Both the position numbers and the translations under genes were made by a program. Of a DNA stretch of 64,000 bases, positions 1 through 9,502 are shown in pieces (position 1 is the stretch's first letter; each line of letters begins with the position of its first letter). The notes below the pieces were generated by a model. It did not search any database and had not been told where the DNA came from. It saw nothing but the letters and a program-made list of their open reading frames with translations. The stretch comes from Lachnospiraceae bacterium. GTDB lineage: Bacteria > Bacillota > Clostridia > Lachnospirales > Lachnospiraceae. The stretch is taken from assembly GCA_015056905.1 (NCBI GenBank), contig SVFI01000007.1, positions 57,528-121,527 on the forward strand. The letters run 5' to 3'.

Positions 1-1978
1 AAACACTCTGTTGGTTCGTATTTTTGACATACTCGGTACGACGCAGGATAAAGCCTTCCAGTTTTTCCATATATTCTTCCGGTGTAATGCTTCCTTCCGC
101 CACCTGTGTCAGACCCTTTTCCCAGCTCGCTGTCAGCTTAGGGTCAAGAAGTGACTTGATGGAGCAATCCACCACATCATAAATACTCTCTCCGAGCAGC
201 GTCGGTGTAATAATCTGCGTCTTTTTGTTTAGTGCCAGATATTTGTTTGCCACAAGCTTTTTAAGGATTTCAGCCCGCGTTGCAGATGTTCCGATTCCGC
301 TCCCCTTAATCTGGGCACGGAGATCCTCATCCTCAATGAGCTGTCCCGCATTTTCCATCGCAAGAATCATCGAACCGGAATTGTATCTCTTCGGCGGAGA
401 GGTCTCCCCCTCCTTAATGACATACTCATTTACCGGTATTATATCATCTTTTTTCAAACTTGAAAGCAGGTTTAAGAAATTCTCATCGCAGGTCGTATCT
501 TCCCCGGACTCTTCATTCTCCTCCGCTTTTGCGGATGACTTATCTTCAGTTTTTTTAGAAAAACTATAATTTAGCAGTTCCTGATATCCCGCCGTCGAAA
601 GCACCTTGAAATTACTGAAAAACTGTTCTTTTTCATGTACTAATGTCAACGCCACCTTCTGATAAACCGCCGGCGGACAGAAAATTCCGAGAAATCTTCT
701 CACAATGACCTCATACACCTTTGCAGATGTCGGGTGAAGACTCTGCAGTGCCGAAAATCCCTGACCGGTCGGAATAATCGCATAGTGGTCGGTAATCAGT
801 TTATCGTTGACGTATTTGGTCTTAGAAAGTCCTTCGTACGTCTTCTTTTCTAAAATGTATTTTACATAAGGAGCAACCGACGGAATCGCCGAAAGTCCTT
901 GTATGTTTTTTGTGATTTCTTTTGCCACGGCACTTGAGAGCACTCTGGCGTCAGTTCTCGGGTACGTCGTCAGTTTCTTCTCATAAAGCTCCTGTACAAT
1001 CTGAAGTGTCTGATCCGGACTGATTTTAAACAACTTGGCACATTCATTCTGAAGCTCAGCAAGGTTAAATAAAAGCGGCGGATTTTTCACTTCTTTTTTG
1101 CGTTCCACCTTGGCAACTTTAAGCTGCATCGGCTTTGGCTCCGAAAGAAAACCAATCAGTTCTTCTGCCGTCTCTTTTTTCTTAAATCCGTTCTCCTTGT
1201 ACAGAAGCGGCGATTCAAAGTACTTCGATCCTGATATAGCTTTCCACTCCGCCTCTATCTTTTTTTCACCGATTTCAGCATTTGCAATCACGCGGTAGAA
1301 CGGTGTTTTGACAAAATTACGAATCTCCCGCTCACGGTTGACCACCATTCCGAGTACACATGTCATTACACGGCCGACCGATATAACAACACGGTCTTCC
1401 CCGAGAAAATTCTTGACATTATATCCGTATTTGAGTGTCAGTACACGGGAAAAATTGATTCCCATGAGATAGTCTTCTTTCGCCCGAAGGTATGCGGAAC
1501 TGCTTAGGTTATCGTAGGCGGAAAGGTCTTTTGCCTCTCTGATACCGCGCAAAATCTCTTCCTCCGTCTGAGAATCAATCCAGACACGCTTGCGTGCTTT
1601 GTCCGTTACATTTGCCTGCATTTCCACGAGACGATATATGTATTCTCCCTCGCGCCCGGAGTCGGTACAGACGTAAATCACATCTACATCCGGGCGGTTT
1701 AAAATGTCGCTGACAATCTTAAACTGTTTTTTGACCGGCTCAATGACCTCATATTTGAATTCCTTCGGCAAAAAAGGAAGTGGCTCCATCGTCCAGCGTT
1801 TCCACTTTTCATCATATGCTTCCGGATAACTCATGGTCACCAGATGACCGACACACCATGTTACAATCGCCTCATCCGATTCCATATATCCGTCCCTTGA
1901 CTTCATGTCATATTTCAATGCCTTTGCAAATTCTCTGGCTACACTGGGCTTTTCGGCAATAAATACACTTTTTCCCAT
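1..1978 (-). CDS. topB: DNA topoisomerase III, C-terminus beyond window
   Basis: Type IA topoisomerase that relaxes and decatenates DNA by single-strand passage. My translation of the minus strand from the ATG at 1978 stays open for about 659 codons to the window edge. The N-terminus reads MGKSVFIAEKPSVAREFAKA, the Toprim start with its catalytic Glu, followed by the Toprim acidic motif TDSGREGE. The active-site tyrosine motif TYPRTDARVL lies near the middle. The stretch GSGIGTSATRAEILKKL near the cut end is typical of the family. The start lies 3 bases after the stop of the upstream ATPase gene, so the two are probably translationally coupled. The C-terminal part, where zinc-finger-like modules usually sit, is missing only because the window ends. 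Family assignment is firm. Confidence 0.95.
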   Translation of the reverse strand, partial: MGKSVFIAEKPSVAREFAKALKYDMKSRDGYMESDEAIVTWCVGHLVTMSYPEAYDEKWKRWTMEPLPFLPKEFKYEVIEPVKKQFKIVSDILNRPDVDVIYVCTDSGREGEYIYRLVEMQANVTDKARKRVWIDSQTEEEILRGIREAKDLSAYDNLSSSAYLRAKEDYLMGINFSRVLTLKYGYNVKNFLGEDRVVISVGRVMTCVLGMVVNREREIRNFVKTPFYRVIANAEIGEKKIEAEWKAISGSKYFESPLLYKENGFKKKETAEELIGFLSEPKPMQLKVAKVERKKEVKNPPLLFNLAELQNECAKLFKISPDQTLQIVQELYEKKLTTYPRTDARVLSSAVAKEITKNIQGLSAIPSVAPYVKYILEKKTYEGLSKTKYVNDKLITDHYAIIPTGQGFSALQSLHPTSAKVYEVIVRRFLGIFCPPAVYQKVALTLVHEKEQFFSNFKVLSTAGYQELLNYSFSKKTEDKSSAKAEENEESGEDTTCDENFLNLLSSLKKDDIIPVNEYVIKEGETSPPKRYNSGSMILAMENAGQLIEDEDLRAQIKGSGIGTSATRAEILKKLVANKYLALNKKTQIITPTLLGESIYDVVDCSIKSLLDPKLTASWEKGLTQVAEGSITPEEYMEKLEGFILRRTEYVKNTNQQSV

Positions 1979-1981
1979 AAA

Positions 1982-3352
1982 TTATAAATCATCCATTTCT
2001 AATAAAATTACATTTCCTTTTACTTTGGACTCCAGACTCAGTTTCTCGTCAAAACGACCGCCGGCGAACAGATAAATCTGCTCTGCCTCCAGCCTGGCCT
2101 GTTGCAGCACAAGAAGGTTTTTCTTATAATCCTCATATGTGACCATCGGCTTGGAATAATAACAAAATGCAGCAATCGTTCTGCCGTTTCCGTCTTGACC
2201 TATATAGTCAATCTTTCCTTCTTTGCCGTCAAACAAACCATGTTTGTCCGGTTTTATCAAAAGTGCACCTTTGCTCGCAGACAATATCATATATTCGCGG
2301 CAAATTTCCGAAAAATACTCATTACAATAAGTTTTTAAATCGTCTTTGATATATCTCTTGTAAAAATCGCGTGATTCCATTGAGAGACACTCACCGTAAT
2401 TCGGGTAAATATATTTAAACCAGAAATGTACATAAGGATTAGAAATCCGATACACGCCTTTTTTCTGACTGTCTCTTCCCGGCGTATCGACAGAAAAGAC
2501 TTTTTCTACGATTTCAAGTTCCATCAGGTTCTTAAGGTATACACTGATTTTGGCACGTGAAAATCCCGTATGAGCATAAAGAGCATTCAGCTTTTCCCTG
2601 CCTTGTGCAAGTGCTGCCAAAATCGTATAATAAACGGATGTCTCCCTGAGTTCCTCACGCACAATGCGCCCGCCCTCTTCCTGAAGGAAACAGCCTTTTT
2701 TCAAAACATTCTCACATATGTTATCCTCTACGGAAAGTTTCGGTTCAAAGTAGTCCCATAATCCCGGAAAACCTCCGAGCACAGCATACAACTTGACACA
2801 CTCTTCCATAGAATAGGACGGAAAACGCACAATCATATCGGCGAATTTCAATTCTTTCACTTTTAGAAAGCCCGAGATATCCAACGCCGCTTTCCCGATT
2901 TTGGAAACCAGTCCGTTTTCGATGAACCCGATGGACGAACTGCAAAGTATAATCATCGCATCATTTTCACTGTACACATGGTGCAAAAGCCGGATAAGTG
3001 CCTCCATAAAAGTCGTATCCGCCTTAATCATGTGTTCCCACTCATCAAACACATAGACCTTCTTCCTCTCTATGGAAGAATCCGATTGCATCACGGTGAA
3101 AATTTCATCGTAATCCGGATATTCTGAAACCTGCTTGCTGATGCTTTTGAGCTTTCTTCCAAGCAAAAACTGTTGCTGGCGTGTACTCGCCGGCGATGCC
3201 GTGTAATAAAACACATCTTTGTCGGCGGTAAACTGTCTAAGCAACGTCGTTTTACCGACGTTTTTCTGCCCGTAAACAATCACCATCCGGCTGCCCGCGG
3301 TTTCATATACTGTATTCAGATACTGTAGTTCATTTGCTCTTCCCAATAACAT
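1982..3352 (-). CDS. AAA-type ATPase with C-terminal DUF234-like region
   Basis: Probable P-loop ATPase of the archaeal-type ATPase/DUF234 family; its cellular role is unknown. The Walker A motif GQKNVGKTT lies about 30 residues from the start and the Walker B motif KVYVFDEWEH near residue 100. A winged-helix-like part follows (HTGFSRAKISVYLKNLMELE), and then a C-terminal nuclease-like region of the DUF234 type with IDYIGQDGNGRTIAAFCYY. A longer reading frame begins at a TTG at 3364, but the ATG at 3352 is preceded by GGGGA at 5 bases, so I chose it (456 residues). It sits 20 bases downstream of the EAL gene and 3 bases before topB. Similar proteins are often of uncertain function and turn up near toxin or mobile genes, but nothing here supports that. 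Confidence 0.8.
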   Translation of the reverse strand: MLLGRANELQYLNTVYETAGSRMVIVYGQKNVGKTTLLRQFTADKDVFYYTASPASTRQQQFLLGRKLKSISKQVSEYPDYDEIFTVMQSDSSIERKKVYVFDEWEHMIKADTTFMEALIRLLHHVYSENDAMIILCSSSIGFIENGLVSKIGKAALDISGFLKVKELKFADMIVRFPSYSMEECVKLYAVLGGFPGLWDYFEPKLSVEDNICENVLKKGCFLQEEGGRIVREELRETSVYYTILAALAQGREKLNALYAHTGFSRAKISVYLKNLMELEIVEKVFSVDTPGRDSQKKGVYRISNPYVHFWFKYIYPNYGECLSMESRDFYKRYIKDDLKTYCNEYFSEICREYMILSASKGALLIKPDKHGLFDGKEGKIDYIGQDGNGRTIAAFCYYSKPMVTYEDYKKNLLVLQQARLEAEQIYLFAGGRFDEKLSLESKVKGNVILLEMDDL

Positions 3353-3372
3353 AAAATTCCCCAAATTTAAAC

Positions 3373-5091
3373 TTAAACAGCGGCGAGTAATTTATCCACC
3401 TCAGAAGCAGGCATCGGTTTTCCGAGAAGAAATCCCTGTATATTGTCACAATTGACTCCTTTTAGATATTCAAGCTGCTCCGGTGTCTCTACCCCTTCCG
3501 CTACCGTCTCACAGCCAAGTTTTTTAACCATGGCTATGATAGATTCCGTAATCACTCTCGTCGAATTATCATCAATGACTGTATCAATAAACGTCTTGTC
3601 GATCTTAAGCGTATCAATCGGTAAACCTTTCAAATAAGAAAGGGATGAGAATCCTGTTCCAAAATCATCGAGCGATATTTTGATGCCGTATTCTTTCAGC
3701 GTATGTAATTTGTCAACGACCGAATCAAAGTCATCAATCAAAACACTTTCCGTAATTTCCAGCTCAAGCAATGTTGGATCAATTTCATACTTTTCAATCA
3801 GTGCAAGCAATGTATGCACAAAATCTCTTCTCTTGTACTGAATTGCCGAAATATTGAGTGAAAGCGTCATCGGATACTGATATTTGTCATACCATTGTTT
3901 ATATGCCCGAATCCCCTCCTCAAGTACCCAGTTACCAATCGGAACAATGAGTCCGTCCTTTTCCGCAATCGGAATAAATACACTCGGACTTACCATTTTG
4001 CCTTTTTGATTACGCCAGCGAAGAAGTGCCTCCACTCCGCGCAATTTTTTGGAAACCGAATCAAACTGCGGCTGATAATAAAGTTCAAAAGAACCGTTTT
4101 CTACTGCTGTCTTCAATTCATCTTCCATCTGTACATTTTCAATGAAATCCGTGAGCATCGGTGTCTCAAAATATGCAATGGTAGTTCTGCCGCTCTCGCG
4201 TTTTTGATGCATCACAATCTCAGCACAGTTGATAAGGTCGAGAGAATTCTTTCCGGATTCCGGAAATTCCGCAATACCGATACTTACCGTGCTTTTTACT
4301 TCCTCCCCTGCAGAGAGCACGAACGGCTCCTCAATACGTGCACATATCTTTTTAAATATGCTGTCAACACTGTTTGAGCCGAACGGATTGTAAAGTGCGA
4401 TGTAATAAATATCCTCATAAAAATGTGAAGCGATCACGTCTTCGCATGAAAAATCTTTTAAAAACAATCCAAAAAGTTGTAGAAGTTCATCCCCCGATAA
4501 AATTCCCATCGATTCATTCACTTTGCGGAAACGGTCAAGCTTGATACATAACACGGAAACCTTCGTATACTCATCCTGTGCTTTTCGGATCCATTCACTG
4601 AGAAGTCTGACAAAATAATTTCGGTTATAAAGACCTGTAAGTGCATCGTAATATGCCATATATTTCAGGTCTTCCGTCTGCTTTTTGTTCTTGGTAATGT
4701 CTCTTACACGAACAATTTTTTCACTCGGACTGTGTCTGTCATCATAAGAAACAGTCACTTCAAACTCGACCCATCTGCCAGTCCCGGAAAGTTCACACTC
4801 TGCCGACACACTTTCTTTGCCGTATCGTTCACAGTAAAGAGCCTCCTCAAGCGCAGTGACATATTCTTCCTTTACACATCCTATAATATTCTGAAAATCC
4901 GTCATGGAATTTACCGGGAACTCAAAATAATTTTCCCAACATCCTAACGTTTCAAAGCGATGTTCCGAAAAACTGTAAAATAAAAAGGCATTCGAAGATG
5001 TCCCGCAAATCATGCGGAACATCTTATCGTTGCCTAATAATTTTTCGTTCATAGCTTTTAATAGATCAATCTGGTAATGCATTTCATCCAT
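3373..5091 (-). CDS. PAS-like/degenerate GGDEF/EAL protein, probable c-di-GMP phosphodiesterase
   Basis: Predicted cytoplasmic c-di-GMP phosphodiesterase; I see no membrane segment. Residues 1-140 look like a PAS-type sensor. The GGDEF domain (about 145-310) has lost its signature: the GGDEF position reads FYEDI, so it should not synthesise c-di-GMP. The EAL domain (about 320-570) is intact: E354-A355-L356, LSLNIS, LEITES, the DDFGTG metal motif, the lysine in LKIDKTF, AEGVET and the glutamine in NIQGFLLGKPMP. Family knowledge says such composites hydrolyse c-di-GMP, and a degenerate GGDEF may act as a GTP sensor. The gene lies 28 bases after asd and appears co-directional with argH-asd. It could be the counter-enzyme to the diguanylate cyclase at 24565. 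Confidence 0.9.
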   Translation of the reverse strand: MDEMHYQIDLLKAMNEKLLGNDKMFRMICGTSSNAFLFYSFSEHRFETLGCWENYFEFPVNSMTDFQNIIGCVKEEYVTALEEALYCERYGKESVSAECELSGTGRWVEFEVTVSYDDRHSPSEKIVRVRDITKNKKQTEDLKYMAYYDALTGLYNRNYFVRLLSEWIRKAQDEYTKVSVLCIKLDRFRKVNESMGILSGDELLQLFGLFLKDFSCEDVIASHFYEDIYYIALYNPFGSNSVDSIFKKICARIEEPFVLSAGEEVKSTVSIGIAEFPESGKNSLDLINCAEIVMHQKRESGRTTIAYFETPMLTDFIENVQMEDELKTAVENGSFELYYQPQFDSVSKKLRGVEALLRWRNQKGKMVSPSVFIPIAEKDGLIVPIGNWVLEEGIRAYKQWYDKYQYPMTLSLNISAIQYKRRDFVHTLLALIEKYEIDPTLLELEITESVLIDDFDSVVDKLHTLKEYGIKISLDDFGTGFSSLSYLKGLPIDTLKIDKTFIDTVIDDNSTRVITESIIAMVKKLGCETVAEGVETPEQLEYLKGVNCDNIQGFLLGKPMPASEVDKLLAAV

Positions 5092-5119
5092 GCTTGCAAC
5101 CCCACCCCTATTTTATGCC

Positions 5120-6205
5120 TTATTTTTTAGTAATAAATCCTTTTGCTTTCAAAAGTTCTGCACAGAGAACAGCACCGCCGGCTGCACCACGAACCGTATT
5201 GTGGGAAAGTCCGACAAACTTATAGTCATAGATGCTATCTTCGCGGATACGTCCGATGGAAACGCCCATTCCGTTTTCGTAATCCACATCAAGCTGTACC
5301 TGAGGTCTGTTGTCTTCTGTCATATAGCGCATAAACTGCTTCGGAGCGCTTGGAAGCTGAAGCTTTTGCGGTGCCCCACTATAGCTTTCGAGCTTTTCAA
5401 TCAGCTGTTCCTTCGTCGGTTTCTTTCTGAATTTAACAAAGACAGCTGCTGTATGTCCGTTGAGTACCGGAACACGGATACACTGACATGTAATCTTTGG
5501 CTCCTGTGCACATGCGATTTCGCCGTTTTCTACTTTACCAAAGACACGAAGCGGTTCTTTTTCACTCTTTTCTTCCTCACCGCCGATGAACGGAATAATA
5601 TTCTCAACCATCTCAGGCCAATCTTTAAATGTTTTTCCTGCACCTGAAATTGCCTGATATGTAGTAGCTACTACCTCGTATGGTTCAAACTCTCTCCATG
5701 CGTATAATACAGGCGCATAGCTCTGGATGGAGCAGTTTGGTTTTACTGCAATGAATCCTCTTGTTGTGCCGAGACGCTCTTTTTGAGATGCAATCACGTC
5801 TGTGTGCGATTCATTAATCTCCGGAACAATCATCGGAACATCAGGTGTCCATCTGTGTGCTGAGTTGTTGGAAACAACCGGTGTCTCTGTCTTTGCGTAT
5901 TCTTCCTCAATGGCTTTGATTTCATCCTTTGTCATGTCTACTGCTGAAAATACGAAATCAACCTGTGAAGCTACTGCTTCCACTTCGTTTACATTCATAA
6001 CAACAATGTTTTTTACTGCTTCCGGCATCGGAGTTGTCATTTTCCATCTTCCGCCGACAGCCTCTTCGTATGTTTTTCCTGCAGAACGCGGACTTGCTGC
6101 AATTGTTGTCACCTCAAACCACGGATGATTTTCAAGAAGAGAGATAAATCTCTGTCCAACCATTCCTGTTCCGCCTAAAATTCCTACTTTTAATTTTTCA
6201 CTCAT
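5120..6205 (-). CDS. asd: Aspartate-semialdehyde dehydrogenase
   Basis: Reduces L-4-aspartyl phosphate to aspartate semialdehyde with NADPH, the branch point towards lysine/diaminopimelate, threonine and methionine. The N-terminal Rossmann motif GILGGTGMVGQRF is followed by the catalytic cysteine in VKPNCSIQSY and by family motifs in QAISGAGKTFKDWPEM and NGHTAAVFV. Length is 361 residues, normal for the archaeal/fungal-type branch of the family, and the sequence resembles that branch more than the E. coli type. The ATG at 6205 has AGGAGA upstream. It follows argH by 26 bases, so the two probably share a transcript from the promoter at 7644-7672. Confidence 0.95.
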   Translation of the reverse strand: MSEKLKVGILGGTGMVGQRFISLLENHPWFEVTTIAASPRSAGKTYEEAVGGRWKMTTPMPEAVKNIVVMNVNEVEAVASQVDFVFSAVDMTKDEIKAIEEEYAKTETPVVSNNSAHRWTPDVPMIVPEINESHTDVIASQKERLGTTRGFIAVKPNCSIQSYAPVLYAWREFEPYEVVATTYQAISGAGKTFKDWPEMVENIIPFIGGEEEKSEKEPLRVFGKVENGEIACAQEPKITCQCIRVPVLNGHTAAVFVKFRKKPTKEQLIEKLESYSGAPQKLQLPSAPKQFMRYMTEDNRPQVQLDVDYENGMGVSIGRIREDSIYDYKFVGLSHNTVRGAAGGAVLCAELLKAKGFITKK

Positions 6206-6231
6206 TTTTTCTTTTCTCCTCGTATCGTTTT

Positions 6232-7608
6232 CTATTCTTTTAAATAACTCTCACAGAGAGCAATTACCTTTTTCATTGCATCCGGACCCGGTGCTCCGAT
6301 GGTCAGACGCTTTTCCACACATGTTTTGAGCGAAACAGCATCATAAATGTCCGCTTCAAACACATCGCTGATTTCTTTGAGTTCTTCCATGCTCATCTCA
6401 TGAATTGCTTTATCTTTCTCAATACAGGTAAGAACAAGCTTACCGATAATGCTGTGTGCATCACGGAACGGAACTCCGTGATTGACAAGATAGTCTGCTG
6501 CATCCGTTGCATTCGTAAAGCCGTTCATAGCACTGTCTGCCATGATTTCTTTATTAAACTTCATCGTGCGTACCATACCCGTAAAGAGCGCAAGACATCC
6601 CTTTACCGTATCAATCGCATCAAAGGTAAGTTCCTTATCTTCCTGCATGTCTTTGTTGTATGCAAGCGGAATTCCCTTCATCGTCGTCAAAATCGACATA
6701 AGTGCACCATAGACACGCCCCGTCTTACCACGGACAAGCTCTGCGATGTCAGGATTCTTTTTCTGCGGCATAATACTGCTTCCCGTAGAATATGCATCGT
6801 CAATTTCCACAAACTGATATTCATTCGAATTCCAAATGATAATCTCCTCGCAGAAACGGCTCAGATGCATCATAATCGTCGAGAGCGCAGATAAAAACTC
6901 AATGATGTAGTCTCTGTCCGAAACCGAATCCATACTGTTGAGTGTAGGTCCCTCAAATCCAAGCAGAGAAGCTGTGTAATCTCTGTCAAGCGGATATGTA
7001 GTTCCCGCAAGTGCTCCGCTTCCGAGCGGACTATAATTCATTCTGTTGAAAATGTCGTTCATTCTGCTGCGGTCACGGCGGAACATCTCAAAATATGCAC
7101 TCATATGATGCGCGAGTGTAATCGGCTGCGCCTTCTGCAGATGCGTAAATCCCGGCATATACGTTTCCGTATTCTCTTTCATAATATCAAGAAGCACAGT
7201 AAGAAGCTCTTTTAAAAGCTCGTCCACCGCCATAACTTCATCCCTGGTGTACAAGCGCATGTCCAGCGCCACCTGGTCGTTACGGCTGCGTCCGGTGTGA
7301 AGCTTTTTGCCCGCATCACCGATACGTTCAATCAGGTTCGCTTCCACAAAGCTGTGAATATCTTCATATTCATCCGTAATTTCGAGTTTGCCGCTATCCA
7401 CATCTTCGCGAATGGATGTCAGACCTTTTATAATGGCATCTTTTTCTTCTAATGTAAGAATCCCCTGTTTTTCAAGCATGACAACATGGGCAATACTGCC
7501 TTCCACATCCTGGTGAAAGAACTTCTGGTCAAAGGAAATGGATGCATTAAAATTATATACTAAACGGTCAGTATCCTTGGTAAAACGACCGCCCCACAAC
7601 TGAGCCAT
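6232..7608 (-). CDS. argH: Argininosuccinate lyase
   Basis: Splits argininosuccinate into arginine and fumarate, the last step of arginine synthesis. The family signature is present as GSSIMPQKKNPDIAELVRG, with its flexible loop serine. The N-terminal MAQLWGGRFTKDTDRLVYNF and the central HTGRSRNDQVALDMRLYTRD are also characteristic. Full length at 458 residues. GGAGG sits about 9 bases before the ATG and a good promoter (7644-7672) lies 36 bases further upstream. argG is not adjacent; asd follows instead. Confidence 0.97.
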   Translation of the reverse strand: MAQLWGGRFTKDTDRLVYNFNASISFDQKFFHQDVEGSIAHVVMLEKQGILTLEEKDAIIKGLTSIREDVDSGKLEITDEYEDIHSFVEANLIERIGDAGKKLHTGRSRNDQVALDMRLYTRDEVMAVDELLKELLTVLLDIMKENTETYMPGFTHLQKAQPITLAHHMSAYFEMFRRDRSRMNDIFNRMNYSPLGSGALAGTTYPLDRDYTASLLGFEGPTLNSMDSVSDRDYIIEFLSALSTIMMHLSRFCEEIIIWNSNEYQFVEIDDAYSTGSSIMPQKKNPDIAELVRGKTGRVYGALMSILTTMKGIPLAYNKDMQEDKELTFDAIDTVKGCLALFTGMVRTMKFNKEIMADSAMNGFTNATDAADYLVNHGVPFRDAHSIIGKLVLTCIEKDKAIHEMSMEELKEISDVFEADIYDAVSLKTCVEKRLTIGAPGPDAMKKVIALCESYLKE

Positions 7609-7643
7609 ATCATAGTACCTCCATCATATTAAATCTAAATTTG

Positions 7644-7672
7644 ATATTACCATAAATACAGAGTAAGTTCAA
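7644..7672 (-). promoter_or_regulatory. Promoter of argH operon
   Basis: On the minus strand TTGAAC (7672-7667), a 17-base spacer and TAATAT (7649-7644), ending 35 bases before the argH start. Housekeeping sigma-factor type. I find no convincing ARG box nearby. Confidence 0.75.
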
Positions 7673-7725
7673 GGAATTCTACACCGATTCCTTCCGTTTC
7701 TCATATGATAATAAAAAAGAATCGG
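7671..7725 (+). promoter_or_regulatory. Possible alternative-hairpin leader before the ABC transporter
   Basis: The segment ATTCC near 7687-7691 can pair in two ways. AAGGAAT (7671-7677) pairs with ATTCCTT (7687-7693). CCGATTC (7684-7690) pairs with GAATCGG (7719-7725), which adjoins the presumed Shine-Dalgarno GGGGC of the gene at 7734. The two pairings exclude each other. Whether this stretch is transcribed is not shown; I see no strong plus-strand promoter upstream. Confidence 0.25.
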
Positions 7726-7733
7726 GGCAAAAT

Positions 7734-8495
7734 ATGTCAGAACTACTGTTAGAATGTAAAGACTTGTCGTTCTCTTATCATACGCCGGAAGGGGAAATCC
7801 CCGTCATCCGCAACATGAATTTTGAAATATACAAAGGCGAATTCGTCTCAATTGTCGGTCCAAGCGGCTGTGGCAAGTCCACTCTCTTAAATCTTATGAC
7901 GAACATGCTTACGGCAGAGGAAGGCTCCGTGCGGATGCATGGCGACTCCGAACAAAAAAACGCATTCGGCTATATGCTCCAGCAAGATCACTTATTTGAA
8001 TGGTATGATATATGGAAAAATATATGCATTGGTCCGCAAATCAATCACTGTCTTACCGATGAATGTCAGGAATACTTACTTGATTTGCTTAACCGCTACG
8101 GCCTTACTGCTTTTATCCACAAAAAACCGTCGGAACTTTCGGGAGGAATGCGACAGCGCGCAGCTATTATTCGCACTCTGGCAATGAAACCCGAGCTTTT
8201 ATTCCTTGACGAGCCTTTTAGTTCTCTCGACTACCAAAACCGTCTAAATGCAGCCGACGATATCGGAAAAATTATACGGAACGAAGGAAAAACCGCCGTT
8301 CTTGTCACACATGACATCGGCGAAGCCATCAGCCTCTCATCCCGTATACTCGTGTTATCCAAACGCCCGACGACGATAAAGAAAGAATATAATATACCAT
8401 TCCGTAAGCTCGGATTATCTCCGCTGGAAATACGAAATGAGAAAGAATTCGGAACATACTTTAATGCCATATGGAAGGAGTTGAATGAGACATGA
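7734..8495 (+). CDS. ABC transporter ATP-binding protein, NitT/TauT family
   Basis: Cytoplasmic ATPase of a nitrate/taurine/sulfonate-type importer. Walker A GPSGCGKST, signature LSGGMRQR, Walker B LLFLDEPFSSLD and the switch histidine in LVTHDIGEA are all present. Length 253 residues is typical. Its stop overlaps the permease start by 4 bases (ATGA), so the two are coupled. No substrate-binding protein gene lies next to it, and the substrate cannot be told from sequence. Members of this family take up alkanesulfonates, nitrate, bicarbonate or thiamine precursors. Confidence 0.93.
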   Translation: MSELLLECKDLSFSYHTPEGEIPVIRNMNFEIYKGEFVSIVGPSGCGKSTLLNLMTNMLTAEEGSVRMHGDSEQKNAFGYMLQQDHLFEWYDIWKNICIGPQINHCLTDECQEYLLDLLNRYGLTAFIHKKPSELSGGMRQRAAIIRTLAMKPELLFLDEPFSSLDYQNRLNAADDIGKIIRNEGKTAVLVTHDIGEAISLSSRILVLSKRPTTIKKEYNIPFRKLGLSPLEIRNEKEFGTYFNAIWKELNET

Positions 8496-9304
8496 CAAAA
8501 AAAGATAATAACCCCCCGCAAATCAGCGAAAAGCAACGACAATATATAGAGACACAGACAAAGCGGAAACGCATCATACAAATGGTACGTCTCTTACTTT
8601 TAATCTCCTTTTTAATCGCATGGGAAATGGCTTCGCGTTTTGAACTGATAGACTCTTTCTTCTTCAGTTCACCCACAAAGCTGGCGGAATGCTTTTCCTA
8701 CATGATGACGGAGCATGCACTTTTTACTCACATTGGAATCAGCCTTTTGGAAACTCTCCTGAGTTTTCTTTTCATTATGTTGATTTCCGTTGTGACCGCC
8801 TCTCTTCTTTGGCGGTACGAATATGCTGCAAAGGTGCTCGAACCGGTGCTTGTCATTTTAAATTCACTCCCGAAATCCGCACTTGCTCCGCTCATCATCG
8901 TATGGCTCGGTACCGGAATGAAAACCATTATTATAGCCGGGATTTCGGTTGCTCTGTTCGGGTGCATTATTAACCTATACACCTGCTTTCGAAATACCGA
9001 CCCCGACAAGCAAAAATTAATTTACATTCTGGGCGGTAAAAAACATCATGTTTTCACAAAAGTAATTTTACCTTCCGGAATACCGACAATTATCAGCAAT
9101 ATGAAAGTAAATATCGGCCTCGCTCTGGTCGGTGTCATGATCGGCGAATTTCTCGCCGCCAAACAGGGGCTTGGATATTTAATCATTTACGCAAGTCAGG
9201 TATTTAAACTGGATTGGCTGATTCTCTGTATTCTGATTCTATGTATCATCGCCATTGCTCTGTACGAAATTCTTCATATCATTGAAAGAAAAATCTGCGA
9301 ATAA
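8492..9304 (+). CDS. ABC transporter permease, NitT/TauT family
   Basis: Membrane-spanning partner of the ATPase at 7734. It has a basic cytoplasmic N-terminal tail of about 30 residues followed by around six hydrophobic segments. The BPD-transp-1 coupling region reads ILGGKKHHVFTKVILPSGIP, near residue 175, where the EAA-type loop is expected. Length 270 residues fits SsuC/TauC relatives. The gene starts inside the end of the ATPase gene. A short inverted repeat, CCGCAAAG (9314-9321) and CTTTGCGG (9329-9336), follows the stop but has no T-run. Confidence 0.92.
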   Translation: MTKKDNNPPQISEKQRQYIETQTKRKRIIQMVRLLLLISFLIAWEMASRFELIDSFFFSSPTKLAECFSYMMTEHALFTHIGISLLETLLSFLFIMLISVVTASLLWRYEYAAKVLEPVLVILNSLPKSALAPLIIVWLGTGMKTIIIAGISVALFGCIINLYTCFRNTDPDKQKLIYILGGKKHHVFTKVILPSGIPTIISNMKVNIGLALVGVMIGEFLAAKQGLGYLIIYASQVFKLDWLILCILILCIIAIALYEILHIIERKICE

Positions 9305-9362
9305 GCAGAAAATCCGCAAAGCCTTAAACTTTGCGGTACATAAAAATAACATAAAAATGTGG

Positions 9363-9391
9363 TTGCAATTCACACACATTTTCGATATAAT
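9363..9391 (+). promoter_or_regulatory. Promoter of tRNA-Thr
   Basis: TTGCAA (9363-9368), 17-base spacer, TATAAT (9386-9391), ending 36 bases before the tRNA. Strong housekeeping-type match. Confidence 0.8.
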
Positions 9392-9427
9392 ACAATTCGG
9401 TGATAAACATTTCACCCTCTTATATAT

Positions 9428-9500
9428 GCTGAAATAGCTCAGTCGGTAGAGCACTTCACTCGTAATGAAGGGGTCGAGGGTTCAAGTCCCTTTTTCAGCT
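9428..9500 (+). tRNA. tRNA-Thr (anticodon CGT)
   Basis: The 73 bases fold into a full cloverleaf. The acceptor arm GCTGAAA pairs with TTTCAGC. The D arm is GCTC/GAGC. The anticodon arm is CTTCA/TGAAG with loop CTCGTAA, giving anticodon CGT for the ACG codon. The T arm is GAGGG/CCCTT with TTCAAGT in the loop. The discriminator base is T, and CCA is not encoded. A promoter lies upstream and a terminator directly downstream, so it is a single-gene unit. Confidence 0.96.
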
Positions 9501-9502
9501 TA

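Noticed and set aside
3895..4377. Plus-strand frame of 160 codons opposite the EAL gene
   Set aside because: Antisense shadow; no family resemblance.
7734..9304. Complete sulfonate or nitrate importer
   Set aside because: Only ATPase and permease are present; without a binding protein the substrate cannot be named.
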